19,843 bases of DNA, from assembly GCA_023247575.1 (NCBI GenBank), contig JAHFGE010000015.1, positions 1 through 19,843 of the forward strand, in the 5' to 3' direction. The translations under genes and the position numbers were made by a program. Under the pieces are notes generated by a model. The model worked only from the letters and a program-made list of their open reading frames with translations. It was not told where the DNA came from and ran no database searches. Positions within the stretch are counted from its first letter, which is position 1; every line of letters starts with the position of its first letter. Source of the stretch: Candidatus Omnitrophota bacterium. Its GTDB lineage: Bacteria; Omnitrophota; Gorgyraeia; Zapsychrales; Fredricksoniimonadaceae. Shown here one piece after another: positions 7,501-15,432 of the stretch.

Positions 7501-8025
7501 TTAGTTCTTATCCAAACCTTCCCAAGACATTGCCCGTCCTTTACCATCAGGATAATTACAATCTTCTTGACCCCATATCCATTTATAAGCTTTCAAAAGG
7601 ACTTCGGGCAACTCTCTGCAAGGATTGCTTAAATTTGCCCCTTGGAAAACTTCATCTGGATCTTGGCCACAATAAACCTTCTCAAGTGCATCAATAATTC
7701 TTATGGTCTCTTTGGGATCGACAGAACCTTTCTCCTCTAAGTCTTCATAGATATTCTTATGGGAAATTAACCACAGAGAAGAATCCTTCGGATTATAAAT
7801 CCAAACCATCAAATCATCTCTTCTTACTTTCCCATAAACATATTTACCGCCTGGCTTGGTAATAACAATCTTCCGTCCATCCTTTATTTGTTCGACTTCG
7901 TAACCACGGTATTTGATTGCTTCTAAGGCCTTCCTAAAATCATCACGACCTTGATTCTTAATCTGCAGAGGCATCAAATCAATCTCGTGTGAATAAATAT
8001 TCTTTCGCGCTTTTCTTTTATTCAT
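7501..8025 (-). CDS. Unknown 174-residue protein of the R-M island
   Basis: I do not recognise the family. It is soluble, with a basic N-terminus (NKRKARK). Visible conserved-looking blocks are a central YGKVRRDDLMVWI strand followed by LWLISHKNIYEDL (about residues 63-94), and a C-terminal KWIWGQEDCNYP, GKGRAMSWEGL block. The pair DDLMVW...WLISHK loosely recalls the D-Xn-(D/E)-X-K core of PD-(D/E)XK nucleases, but Ser stands where the acidic residue should be, so this may be coincidence. An AGG ribosome site precedes the ATG. It lies 15 bp downstream of the second methylase on the same strand and is the last gene of the cassette. A second nuclease, specificity partner or control protein are all possible. 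Confidence 0.7.
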   Translation of the reverse strand: MNKRKARKNIYSHEIDLMPLQIKNQGRDDFRKALEAIKYRGYEVEQIKDGRKIVITKPGGKYVYGKVRRDDLMVWIYNPKDSSLWLISHKNIYEDLEEKGSVDPKETIRIIDALEKVYCGQDPDEVFQGANLSNPCRELPEVLLKAYKWIWGQEDCNYPDGKGRAMSWEGLDKN

Positions 8026-8040
8026 ATCTGCCTATTAATT

Positions 8041-8832
8041 TTATGCCTCGGATAGCATGCTGTCTCTATAGATTGATTTTATGTCGTTAACATCAGGCTT
8101 ACGAAATATGAATAGATGTTCATGCATAATAAGCAAAAAATCTCGTTCTTGAGACCCCCAATACCTCGTTGTTGAACAGTTATGTTGGGCCTTAATAATG
8201 TCCTCTTTTAAAATGAAACCAACTTTTTGAAATCGTTGCATCACATTAAAGGCTAAAGGAACAAAATGCCTTCTGCGACGGGTTTCTCCAACTAAAATAG
8301 CACAGTATTTGCCAGGCTTAAGCACGCGCCAGCATTCTAAAGCTACCTTCTCTATTTGGTCACAAAATTTACTCAAACTGCTGATAGCTGAGAGATCCCC
8401 CTCAATTTCCTTGGTGCCATATTTGATAATGTTTAAGTATGGTGGGTGCGTGGCAATTAAATCAACCGATCCATCTTTAATGGATTTCAAATCTCTGGCA
8501 TCCCCTTGCTTTATTTCGGGATCAAACATCCCTTTTTCAGCTGGAAAATCGCAAGCCCCCTTCGCTAACTCCACAACCTCTGGATGTATATCAAAAGCAA
8601 TGCCTCGGCGTTTAAGAAGTTTGGCTTCGATCATGGTTGTACCGCCACCGACCATTGGATCTAAAACAACGTCTCCTTCTTTAGAGTACAGAAGGATTAT
8701 ATTTTGAGGAATTTGGGGGGCCCAGTTACCACGATATTTTGGGTTATGCGTTGCCCAAGCGCCACGCTCTGGAAAGGACCAGACGGTTGTCTTTTGGATA
8801 TCTACATCTTGATTCAAACCATTATCTTTCAT
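8041..8832 (-). CDS. DNA methyltransferase (N6-adenine or N4-cytosine), second methylase
   Basis: 263-residue SAM-dependent amino-methyltransferase. The N-terminal block has WSFPERG, WATHNPKYRGNW and PQIPQN (about 18-44), then motif I VLDPMVGGGTT (56-66) for SAM binding. Motif IV is ATHPPYLN (127-134), a (D/S)PPY-type catalytic tetrapeptide written THPPY. GDARDLKS (110-117) lies between them, and WRVLKPGKYC follows as in motif VI-VIII regions. Motif I precedes motif IV. The HPPY variant does not tell whether adenine or cytosine is modified. It has no strong ribosome site. It lies between the nuclease and the 174-residue gene and presumably protects one strand or form of the site, beside the Dam-type enzyme. 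Confidence 0.85.
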   Translation of the reverse strand: MKDNGLNQDVDIQKTTVWSFPERGAWATHNPKYRGNWAPQIPQNIILLYSKEGDVVLDPMVGGGTTMIEAKLLKRRGIAFDIHPEVVELAKGACDFPAEKGMFDPEIKQGDARDLKSIKDGSVDLIATHPPYLNIIKYGTKEIEGDLSAISSLSKFCDQIEKVALECWRVLKPGKYCAILVGETRRRRHFVPLAFNVMQRFQKVGFILKEDIIKAQHNCSTTRYWGSQERDFLLIMHEHLFIFRKPDVNDIKSIYRDSMLSEA

Positions 8833-8864
8833 GAGTTAAACTTTCTAAATGGGGGATGTTAAAA

Positions 8865-9410
8865 CTACGCTTTCTTCGTTGGTAAACCAAGCCATGCAAG
8901 GGGAAGTTCATTAAATCTGTAATGACAATTCACACTGTGTATATAATCTAACACATCCTTATATTCTGACTTTTTGAACCAATCATTTAACACATACACA
9001 TATTCCACTTTTAATCCAAGCGGCGAGACCAACTTCAAATATTGTTTGCGTTTAAAATCGCATGTTTGCAATTTTTCATCAACAGAACCTGTAACCTGCT
9101 GGTATTTAACCTCAATAATAAATAACGTCTCTCGGACAATCACTAACAATGCGTCATCGGGTAAAAGTTTCTTAGAAAGTATATTTTTCCAATCAACTTT
9201 CGATTCAGATAAAAATTGATAGAAATTATGCTTTCTAAAACACCTCGCAACTAGTTTCCCTTCAAAGAAAACTCCCATTCCAGCCTTACCAGAGATATTC
9301 TTAACCTCATAACCAGGCACTATCCCAATAAGTTTCTGAAAATCAATTTTTCTCTCGAAATTAAGCCCTGTTAATGTATTCGCGCCACCCAAGCCGCCAG
9401 TTTTCATCAT
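8865..9410 (-). CDS. Type II restriction endonuclease, PD-(D/E)XK fold
   Basis: 181 residues. The N-terminal block GGLGGANTLTGLNFE (5-19) and the core DDALLVIVRETLFIIEVK (85-102), with Asp85/86, Glu100 and Lys102, make a plausible D-Xn-E-X-K metal site. GSVDEKLQTCDFKRKQY (108-124) follows as a conserved-looking helix, and the end carries YVYVLNDWF. Size and layout suit a small Type II restriction enzyme. A good ribosome site (GGAAAGGA) precedes the ATGATG start. It lies 14 bp downstream of the Dam-type methylase and 32 bp upstream of the second methylase. The recognition sequence cannot be read from the protein; GATC is one option given the Dam partner. Confidence 0.75.
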   Translation of the reverse strand: MMKTGGLGGANTLTGLNFERKIDFQKLIGIVPGYEVKNISGKAGMGVFFEGKLVARCFRKHNFYQFLSESKVDWKNILSKKLLPDDALLVIVRETLFIIEVKYQQVTGSVDEKLQTCDFKRKQYLKLVSPLGLKVEYVYVLNDWFKKSEYKDVLDYIHSVNCHYRFNELPLAWLGLPTKKA

Positions 9411-9424
9411 GATCCTTTCCGAAC

Positions 9425-10339
9425 TTAATAATTCATTACCAAAATTTCTTTAATATCGCCTCTTTTGTCTGCATTGCAGTTAATCATGCGCGTAGCGTTG
9501 AGGCGTTCTATGCGGTAGTCGTGATATAGATTATCGAAGAAATGATCCTCGGGGTCGATATTTTTAGGATCAGAGTTGCTTAACATGGCCAGACCTTCTT
9601 TATTATTTATCTCATTAAATGTTTCCTTTAAACGAAGCTGTTCGGCATCATCAAATATATTCTTTGAATAAGAATTAAAACTAGCGGTTGAACTGATCGG
9701 ACGATACGGGGGGTCAAAATAAACAAAAGATTCATCATCGATATGTTTCAAACACTGCGCAAAGTCATCTTCAATAATTTCAGCCCTCTGTAAAGCCTCA
9801 TGAACTGCCCAAAGATTATCCTCATCACAAATGGTTGGATTTTTATATCTTCCAAAAGGCACATTAAACTCCCCCTTAGAATTAACTCGATAAAGGCCGT
9901 TAAAACATGTTTTGTTTAAAAAAATTAACAGAGCTGATCTCGGGACGAAGTGATTCTTAATCTTACGATTTAGGTAGGCGTTGTATTCATCGCGTAAATC
10001 ATAAAAGAATGCTTCTCTTTTTGTTTCCGAAAACGATAAGTACTGAGTTTCTAATTCTTTCAATTTTTTGATTAGTTTGGGAACGTCAGATTGGATGGTC
10101 TTATAACACATGACAATCTCTGGGTTGATTTCATATAAATACGATTTTTCAAAATCAAAACGATTCGAAAGCCAGAAAAACAAAGCTCCACCACCTAAAA
10201 ATGGCTCAAAATATTTTTTAATTTTACTCGTTAAGGTTAATTCTTTGGGAAGGTATTGCTCGATTTGAGTTAAGAGTTGTCCCTTACCCCCGGCCCACTT
10301 AAGAAAAGGTCTAGCCTGCTGTTGTACTATGGTATGCAT
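9425..10339 (-). CDS. DNA adenine methylase, Dam/M.DpnII family
   Basis: 304-residue class-alpha N6-adenine methyltransferase. Motif X is PFLKWAGGKGQLL (11-23), motif I YFEPFLGGGALFF (43-55), then LNKTCFNGLYRVN (141-153) and FNVPFGRYKNP (158-168), both typical of Dam-like enzymes. The catalytic motif is VYFDPPY (206-212), and RGDIKEILVMNY closes the protein as in Dam. The length exceeds E. coli Dam (278) slightly. It is the first gene of the island and probably protects host DNA before the nuclease appears. A promoter and an inverted repeat lie upstream; there is no clear ribosome site. GATC is the commonest target of the family, but this is not proven here. Confidence 0.9.
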   Translation of the reverse strand: MHTIVQQQARPFLKWAGGKGQLLTQIEQYLPKELTLTSKIKKYFEPFLGGGALFFWLSNRFDFEKSYLYEINPEIVMCYKTIQSDVPKLIKKLKELETQYLSFSETKREAFFYDLRDEYNAYLNRKIKNHFVPRSALLIFLNKTCFNGLYRVNSKGEFNVPFGRYKNPTICDEDNLWAVHEALQRAEIIEDDFAQCLKHIDDESFVYFDPPYRPISSTASFNSYSKNIFDDAEQLRLKETFNEINNKEGLAMLSNSDPKNIDPEDHFFDNLYHDYRIERLNATRMINCNADKRGDIKEILVMNY

Positions 10340-10430
10340 AATTTGGTTACTTGTTTGGTATTTTAATTCCTTAATTAAGATGAAGCTACATTAATTTTAT
10401 GATTCGGGGAAAATCGTTTAAATAATCAAC

Positions 10431-10445
10431 CGCATGGGGAATGCG
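10431..10445. promoter_or_regulatory. Inverted repeat CGCAT-N5-ATGCG in R-M leader
   Basis: Perfect 5-bp arms just downstream of the predicted transcription start of the R-M operon. It is a candidate operator for self-regulation, for instance by the methylase or the 174-residue protein. A short arm means chance is possible. Confidence 0.35.
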
Positions 10446-10456
10446 ATTGAAGCTAT

Positions 10457-10483
10457 ATTATATCCCAAAACCCTCTTTATCAA
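10457..10483 (-). promoter_or_regulatory. Predicted R-M operon promoter
   Basis: Minus strand: TTGATA (10478-10483) and perfect TATAAT (10457-10462), 15-bp spacer (short). Transcription would start near 10450, giving a leader of about 110 bases before the Dam-type methylase. Confidence 0.45.
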
Positions 10484-10524
10484 GCCTGATTTTTTACGCG
10501 GCCCAGCTAGCGGATTTACATTAA

Positions 10525-10618
10525 TAAATTCGTCTAGTGGTTCGACTTCATCCTTCGACAAGCTCAGGACCCTGAGCGAGCGAAGCGAGTCGAATGGGCT
10601 CACCACTAGTCAAAGACC
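10525..10618. repeat. 94-bp direct repeat, right copy
   Basis: Identical to 7124-7217. Its right end contains the last 13 bases of purU, including the TAG stop (10606-10608). Its left end carries a relic of the pilT2 tail (TTCGTCTAG) with no pilT2 reading frame in front of it. Confidence 0.9.
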
Positions 10619-11457
10619 ACTGTTTTGTTGGCGTAACACAAAATTTTCTTTTCCAAATGCCAGCGCACCGCACGGCTTAAAACTATCTTTTCTAAGTCCT
10701 CACCTTTACGCATCAAATCTTCTAGCGAATCCCGATGGCTGATACGCACGGTATCCTGTTCGATCATAGGGCCTTCATCTAAAACTTCTGTCACATAATG
10801 GCTGGTGGCGCCAATAACCTTCACTCCCTTTTGATAAGCTTGCAGATAGGGATTCTTGCCGACAAATGCCGGCAAGAAAGAATGATGGATATTGATAATC
10901 CGATTTCTGTATTCACCGACAAAAGCAGGTGTCAATATTTGATGATAGCGAGCCAAAATAATGAAATCGATTCTTTCCTGTTTTAAAATCTCCATCTGCT
11001 TTTTTTCTTGCTGAGACTTATTCTCTTTCAGGACAGCAAACTCATGAAACTTGATTTTAAAGTCTCTGGCTAAACCCCCTGCCCCGGGATGATTGCTGAT
11101 CATAAGAGGAATTTCGCAAGCTAATTGACCTGACCTATAGCGATAAAGAAGATCATAAAGGCAATGCAAGTGTTTGCTGACAAAAATCGCCGCCCGCGGT
11201 CTATCATCCGTAAAATGCAACTGCCAAGTCATTTGAAATTTCTGGGCAATAGGTTCAAAGGCCTGTGAAATTCTTTCGCGCTGAATAGTAAAACCTTCCA
11301 GAGACCATTCCAGACGCATAAAAAATGTATTGCTTTGCTCATCGATATGTTGATCGGCGTGAATAATATTGCCGCTGTTTTGAGCAACAAAGCCCGTCAC
11401 CGCGGCGGTGATGCCTTTGCGATCCAGACAGGAAATTAATAGGATGGCATGGTTCAT
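10606..11457 (-). CDS. purU: Formyltetrahydrofolate deformylase
   Basis: Hydrolyses 10-formyl-tetrahydrofolate to formate and tetrahydrofolate in the cytosol, balancing one-carbon pools and supplying formate for PurT-type purine synthesis. 283 residues, the normal length. N-terminal ACT domain (about 1-80, AILLISCLDRKGITAAV) and C-terminal formyltransferase fold with FIILARYHQILTP, the catalytic HHSFLPAF block, and GATSHYVTEVLDEGPMIEQD carrying the catalytic Asp. The start ATG overlaps the pckA stop (ATGA), so translation is coupled. The final codons lie in the right 94-bp repeat; the C-terminus is normal, so the repeat junction did not truncate it. Confidence 0.93.
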   Translation of the reverse strand: MNHAILLISCLDRKGITAAVTGFVAQNSGNIIHADQHIDEQSNTFFMRLEWSLEGFTIQRERISQAFEPIAQKFQMTWQLHFTDDRPRAAIFVSKHLHCLYDLLYRYRSGQLACEIPLMISNHPGAGGLARDFKIKFHEFAVLKENKSQQEKKQMEILKQERIDFIILARYHQILTPAFVGEYRNRIINIHHSFLPAFVGKNPYLQAYQKGVKVIGATSHYVTEVLDEGPMIEQDTVRISHRDSLEDLMRKGEDLEKIVLSRAVRWHLEKKILCYANKTVVFD

Positions 11458-13088
11458 GGATTCTCTATTTGAGGACCAGCAGCCGCCAACTCTTGACCCT
11501 GCGGTGTATCGGTAAAAAGTTTGAAATTTTCAACAAACATACGAGCCAATTTAAGGGCCGCTTGATCATAAGCATTTTTATCAGCCCATAAATTGCGGGG
11601 GTTGAGGATCTTTGCATCAACGCCTTTAATCAATTGAGGGATTTGGAGATTGAAAATCGGCAAGGTTTCGAATTCACTTTTGTCTAAACTTCCATCAAAA
11701 ATAGCGTCGATGGTCAAGCGGTTATTGATAAGAGGAATACGATAACCGACCCCGTATGGGCCCGCAATCCAACCGGTATTCATCAGATAGGCCGAAGCCT
11801 TGTGTTGTTGAATTTTCTGAGCCAGGATTTGAGCATATTGAGTGGGATGTACCAATAAAAAGGCTTTACCAAAACATGCTGAAAAAGTGGCGCTCGGTTC
11901 TTTAACGCCGAGTTCGGTACCGGCGACTTTGGCCGTGTAACCGCTTAAATAATGATACATGGCCTGTTCTTTCGTTAATTTGGCTACCGGCGGCAAAACC
12001 CCGTAGGCATCACAGGCCAGGAAAATAATTGTGGAAGCATGCTTACCCCTAGAAACCGGTTTAACAATGTTTTCAATGTGATCGATGGGGTAAGAGACAC
12101 GGGTATTTTCCGTTTTTTTCTTTGAAGAAAAATCCACCTTGCCTTGGGAATCTACGTCACAATTTTCCAATAAGGCATTGCGGCGAATGGCACGGTAAAT
12201 TTCCGGCTCACGCTGGGGAGTCAAGTCAATGCACTTGGCATAACAACCGCCTTCAAAATTAAAAATACCCTCATTGTCCCAGCCATGCTCATCATCACCG
12301 ATGAGGGCGCGTTTGGGATCCGTCGATAAAGTAGTCTTCCCGGTCCCCGATAAACCAAAAAAGAGGGCGGCATCCCCTTGTTGACCTTGATTGGCAGAGC
12401 AATGAAAAGCGCCAATGCCTTTCAGGGGCAGGAAATAATTCATGATTGAAAATATTCCTTTCTTTATTTCTCCCCCATACCAAGTACCGCCAATAACCGT
12501 CATACGCTCGCTGATATTGAAAGCAACGAAGACTTCTGAACGCAATCCCCATTTTTGATAATCCCCACAAGTGGTTTTACAGGCATTGAGGATGGTCCAA
12601 TCAGGCTTAAAATTTTTTAATTCGTCTGGCGTTGGACGGATAAACATATTTTTAAAGAAATGCGCCATCCATACGACTTCCGTCACCAGCCTAACGCAAA
12701 GGCGAGTGTCCTTATTGGCACCACAGAAGCCATCCATGACGTAAAGCTTTTTACCATTTAATTGTTGGATGGAAAGATCTTTCAAATGGGCCCAGGTTTC
12801 CGGGGAGATAGGTTTATTATCAGAGCCGCTGGAAAGGCCATTGGCCCACCAAACCGTATTCTTGGTAGTTTCATCCAAAACAATGTATTTGTCTTTAGGA
12901 GAGCGCCCAGTGAATTGACCAGTGTCGACAGCCACAGCACCCAAAGTAGTGACAACACCCCGTTCATAGCCTTGCAGGCTGGGATCAATTTCGTGTCGGA
13001 AAAGTTCATCGAAAGATGAATTGTAATATACTTCTGTGCTTTTAATTCCTAAAGTTTTTAAATCTGCGTTCTTCATACAGGTACCCAT
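11454..13088 (-). CDS. pckA: Phosphoenolpyruvate carboxykinase (ATP)
   Basis: Converts oxaloacetate and ATP to PEP, CO2 and ADP; first step of gluconeogenesis. 544 residues, like E. coli PckA (540), with high visible similarity throughout. Motifs: FTGRSPKDKYIV (59-70), GGTWYGGEIKKG (200-211), P-loop GLSGTGKT (245-252), GDDEHGW (264-270) and FNFEGGCYAK (276-285), covering substrate, ATP and metal sites. The first ATG (13088) has an AAGAGAAAGG run in front; ATG 13076 (MKNADL) is an alternative. It follows the SPOR-protein gene by 42 bp and overlaps purU by 4 bp. The pairing with purU is unusual. Confidence 0.95.
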   Translation of the reverse strand: MGTCMKNADLKTLGIKSTEVYYNSSFDELFRHEIDPSLQGYERGVVTTLGAVAVDTGQFTGRSPKDKYIVLDETTKNTVWWANGLSSGSDNKPISPETWAHLKDLSIQQLNGKKLYVMDGFCGANKDTRLCVRLVTEVVWMAHFFKNMFIRPTPDELKNFKPDWTILNACKTTCGDYQKWGLRSEVFVAFNISERMTVIGGTWYGGEIKKGIFSIMNYFLPLKGIGAFHCSANQGQQGDAALFFGLSGTGKTTLSTDPKRALIGDDEHGWDNEGIFNFEGGCYAKCIDLTPQREPEIYRAIRRNALLENCDVDSQGKVDFSSKKKTENTRVSYPIDHIENIVKPVSRGKHASTIIFLACDAYGVLPPVAKLTKEQAMYHYLSGYTAKVAGTELGVKEPSATFSACFGKAFLLVHPTQYAQILAQKIQQHKASAYLMNTGWIAGPYGVGYRIPLINNRLTIDAIFDGSLDKSEFETLPIFNLQIPQLIKGVDAKILNPRNLWADKNAYDQAALKLARMFVENFKLFTDTPQGQELAAAGPQIENP

Positions 13089-13130
13089 AACCTTTCTCTT
13101 TAGACAGATTTAAAGTATTTTTCCTAAGAA

Positions 13131-13550
13131 TTATTGCTTTTGAGGTTTGATCATAAAGCCACTATTATAATTTTTACGAATGGTCTCTAGTAAGGCTTTA
13201 GCTTGGGTCTCATTCTCTAAACCCCCGATACGTACCCTGTACCATGCCCCTTTTTCTCCTAAATCACTGACGGTAATATACGCATGATTGTAACCCCCGT
13301 TCTTAAGGTTCGCTAAAGCTGCCTCTGCTTTTTTCTGATTCTGAAAAGAGTAGACTTGTACAGCAAAGCTGACTTCTTGGCCATGTTCAGGACTGGTCAC
13401 AATCGCTGGAGAGGGTTTTTGATTAAAGACCTCTTGCATGACTACCTTATGAGAAGAAGTATTGTTTTGTTTGATGCTTGAGAAAAAAATGACGAGTCCG
13501 GCAACCACCAGCACTGCAGGTACCCGCCAATTTTTACTTTGAGCAGCCAT
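13131..13550 (-). CDS. SPOR-domain membrane protein
   Basis: 139 residues. One N-terminal transmembrane segment (about 10-24, VPAVLVVAGLVIFF) leads to a short linker and a C-terminal SPOR domain (about 62-135) with FAVQVYSFQNQKKAEAALANLK and WYRVRIGGLENETQAKALL. SPOR domains bind denuded glycan strands of septal peptidoglycan, so a periplasmic cell-division or envelope role is likely. The ATG at 13550 was preferred over a GTG four codons upstream because GGAG lies 6 bp before it. It lies between the exonuclease (56-bp gap) and pckA (42-bp gap) on the same strand. Confidence 0.85.
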   Translation of the reverse strand: MAAQSKNWRVPAVLVVAGLVIFFSSIKQNNTSSHKVVMQEVFNQKPSPAIVTSPEHGQEVSFAVQVYSFQNQKKAEAALANLKNGGYNHAYITVSDLGEKGAWYRVRIGGLENETQAKALLETIRKNYNSGFMIKPQKQ

Positions 13551-13606
13551 ATTATGCTCCACGGTTTTTCAAAATTGCAGTATTCTAACTCAAAGAAAAA
13601 ATAATC

Positions 13607-14386
13607 TCAAGCCCCTTCTTGCTTGGGATACTGATTATTTAAAATTCCTTGAATCATGGCCTTCACGTCATCGCTAAAATCTTTTTCTAAGATCCATTGC
13701 AAATACTGAGGATCCTTTTTAGCAATGACTTTAAGTGGTTCTTTACGGGCGTATTTGCCAAAAGTCATATACAAATCCCCATTCCACCATCTAAATTTAC
13801 GCTCCGCATCAAAAAAATCATTGCTTGGCTCATAGTCAAATGCCTTCAGAGCCTCCACACCATCATCACCGTGACCATAGCGCTTCACCTGTTCTTCAAG
13901 AATATCGAGGGTGGCCTGAGCATCCGCCAAGGCGGAATGGGCATTTTTAAGTTCCTGGTGACAATAAAAAGCAAACGCTGCAAAAAGGTCTCTTTTCTCA
14001 TGAAGATGATAAATTTTCTGAGCATCATAGATGATACGCTGGCTGTAGTCGAATTTCAAACCAGCATCAGAACATTCCCTGGCCAGCAAAGGTAAATCAA
14101 AACGTTCAATACAAAAACCCCCTAGATCACAGTCACCAATAAATTGGAGTACTTTTCCAGCGATGTTTCCAAAGGCGGGAGCATCTTTGACATCGGCATT
14201 GGTCATACCGGTTAATTCCGTCACCCGTGCCGGAATAGGCATGGCTGGATTGACCTTCGTATGAAATATTTCCCTATTCCCTTCAGGCGAAATTTTAATA
14301 AGAGCGATCTCGATAATACGGTCCTTGTCAATCCAGGTACCGGTTGTTTCTAAATCCATGACAACCAAAGGACGCGTAAGTTTCAT
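13607..14386 (-). CDS. DEDDh 3'-5' exonuclease, DNA pol III epsilon / ExoX-like
   Basis: 259 residues. Exonuclease domain about 1-170: MDLETTGTW gives the first acidic pair (Asp11, Glu13), RFDLPLLA gives Asp97, and AHSALADA gives His150 and Asp155, completing the DEDDh set. The C-terminal part (about 198-250) has GDLYMTFGKYARKEP, a DPQYLQWIL block and a closing helix. This resembles the small add-on domain after ExoX-type exonucleases (DUF3820-like GKH(K)G...YL.W). Its start overlaps the ATP-grasp stop by 4 bp (ATGA). It is probably a DNA repair or RNA/DNA trimming nuclease rather than the replicative proofreader. Why it is coupled to a ligase is unexplained. Confidence 0.85.
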   Translation of the reverse strand: MKLTRPLVVMDLETTGTWIDKDRIIEIALIKISPEGNREIFHTKVNPAMPIPARVTELTGMTNADVKDAPAFGNIAGKVLQFIGDCDLGGFCIERFDLPLLARECSDAGLKFDYSQRIIYDAQKIYHLHEKRDLFAAFAFYCHQELKNAHSALADAQATLDILEEQVKRYGHGDDGVEALKAFDYEPSNDFFDAERKFRWWNGDLYMTFGKYARKEPLKVIAKKDPQYLQWILEKDFSDDVKAMIQGILNNQYPKQEGA

Positions 14387-15432
14387 GATTTGACTTTCTT
14401 TTTTAAGCGGGCCTGTTGGTTCAAGGTAATGGCTTGGTCCACGATTCTCTGGATGAGTTCCTCATAATCAAGGCCAGACAGATGCGCGGCCTGGGCCATT
14501 TCATCAATACGGGCCAGGCAAGGATTGGCATTGGGTTCAATGATATACACTTCTGCCTCGGGGGTAAGACGCAAATCAAAACGTACATAACTCCTGGCAT
14601 CCAGAGCCCGATAAGCTCGACGACAAATAGTATTGATCCTTTTTAAAATTCCCTTGTCTAAATCCTTCACAGGCACACTATCAATGCCCCAACGCTTACG
14701 GTAATTCTCATCCCATTTAGCTTTATAGGTAGCAATGTGGGGCTGCTCTTGCGATACGTTCTTAAATACCATTTCTCGGGGTGGCAAAACCACCAGAGAC
14801 TTATGGCCCATGACGGTCACATATAATTCACGCCCGTCAATATACTCTTCCGCAATAGCATCCTGCCCTAGGTTCTGAAGGATAAACTTAACCCGTTCGA
14901 TCAAAGCTTCGGGGGTTGTGACAATGGAAGCTTGAGAAATACCACGGGAAGCCTCCTCACACAAAGGCTTGATCACCGCCGGTAATTTGAATTTAACCGG
15001 CACAAACACACGGCTGTCAAGAGTAAAATCGTGGAAACGAGGCACTTTAATGCGATGATAATTAAAAATTTTTTTATGCAGGGCTTTATTGTTACACAGG
15101 TAGAGAACCCCCGAAGACGCACCGGTAAAAGGAATACCTAAAACCTCCAGGAGAGCAGCTAAATTTTTTTCCAAATGAGTCTGGTCATTAAAGACCTCCA
15201 TCAAATTAAAAATAACATCAGGCTTATTTTCTTTAATCTCCTCGAATAAAGGGGTGATATCATCAAAGATTCCTAGTAAACTGACCTCATGTCCCAAATT
15301 TTTAAGCGCTTCAAAAATATCTTTCTCCGTATACATATTATCAGAGTCGGCAAACTCTTCCTTGTAATCATAGCCGCGCGGCTTCTGATACGGACTGTAA
15401 AAAAGCATAAGGACTTTAAGCTTTTTTCTCAT
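14383..15432 (-). CDS. ATP-grasp ligase, D-Ala-D-Ala ligase-like
   Basis: 349 residues from the ATG at 15432, which overlaps the peptidase stop (ATGA); the frame extends 9 codons upstream but that would overlap more. N-terminal domain with FNLMEVF (75-81) and GIPFTGASSG (99-108). ATP-grasp core: PAVIKPLCEEASRGIS (151-166, Lys155), EEYIDGRELYV (195-205), VRFDLRL (283-289, Asp286) and IIEPNANPCL (297-306, Glu299 and Asn301 as Mg ligands). These match the Ddl fold. The D-Ala specificity residues are not clear, and the pairing with a peptidase rather than mur genes argues for another substrate, such as peptide-bond formation on an amino-acid or peptide acceptor. Substrate unknown. Confidence 0.82.
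   Translation of the reverse strand: MRKKLKVLMLFYSPYQKPRGYDYKEEFADSDNMYTEKDIFEALKNLGHEVSLLGIFDDITPLFEEIKENKPDVIFNLMEVFNDQTHLEKNLAALLEVLGIPFTGASSGVLYLCNNKALHKKIFNYHRIKVPRFHDFTLDSRVFVPVKFKLPAVIKPLCEEASRGISQASIVTTPEALIERVKFILQNLGQDAIAEEYIDGRELYVTVMGHKSLVVLPPREMVFKNVSQEQPHIATYKAKWDENYRKRWGIDSVPVKDLDKGILKRINTICRRAYRALDARSYVRFDLRLTPEAEVYIIEPNANPCLARIDEMAQAAHLSGLDYEELIQRIVDQAITLNQQARLKKKVKS

Larger units (their letters stand above)
10340..10524. other. Leader and right end of the R-M island
   Basis: No gene. It contains the predicted dam promoter, a short inverted repeat and about 90 bp of A+T-rich leader before the ATG at 10339. Small open frames here are not supported. Confidence 0.5.
7124..10618. 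mobile_element. Restriction-modification island bounded by 94-bp direct repeats
   Basis: Two perfect 94-bp direct repeats (7124-7217 and 10525-10618) bracket about 3.3 kb holding four minus-strand genes: a Dam-family methylase, a nuclease, a second methylase and an unknown protein. The left repeat begins inside the end of pilT2 and the right one ends inside the end of purU. Each copy contains both genes' terminal codons and stops, so deleting one repeat and the cassette leaves an intact convergent pair. The cassette is more A+T-rich: 9601-9660 has 16 G/C of 60, against 31 of 60 at 12301-12360. No integrase, transposase or tRNA is present. Acquisition by recombination is inferred. Confidence 0.6.

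Noticed and set aside
7124..10618. Transposon or integrase-driven island
   Set aside because: No transposase, integrase or tRNA gene is present; the ends are long direct repeats already explained by the hairpin sequence.
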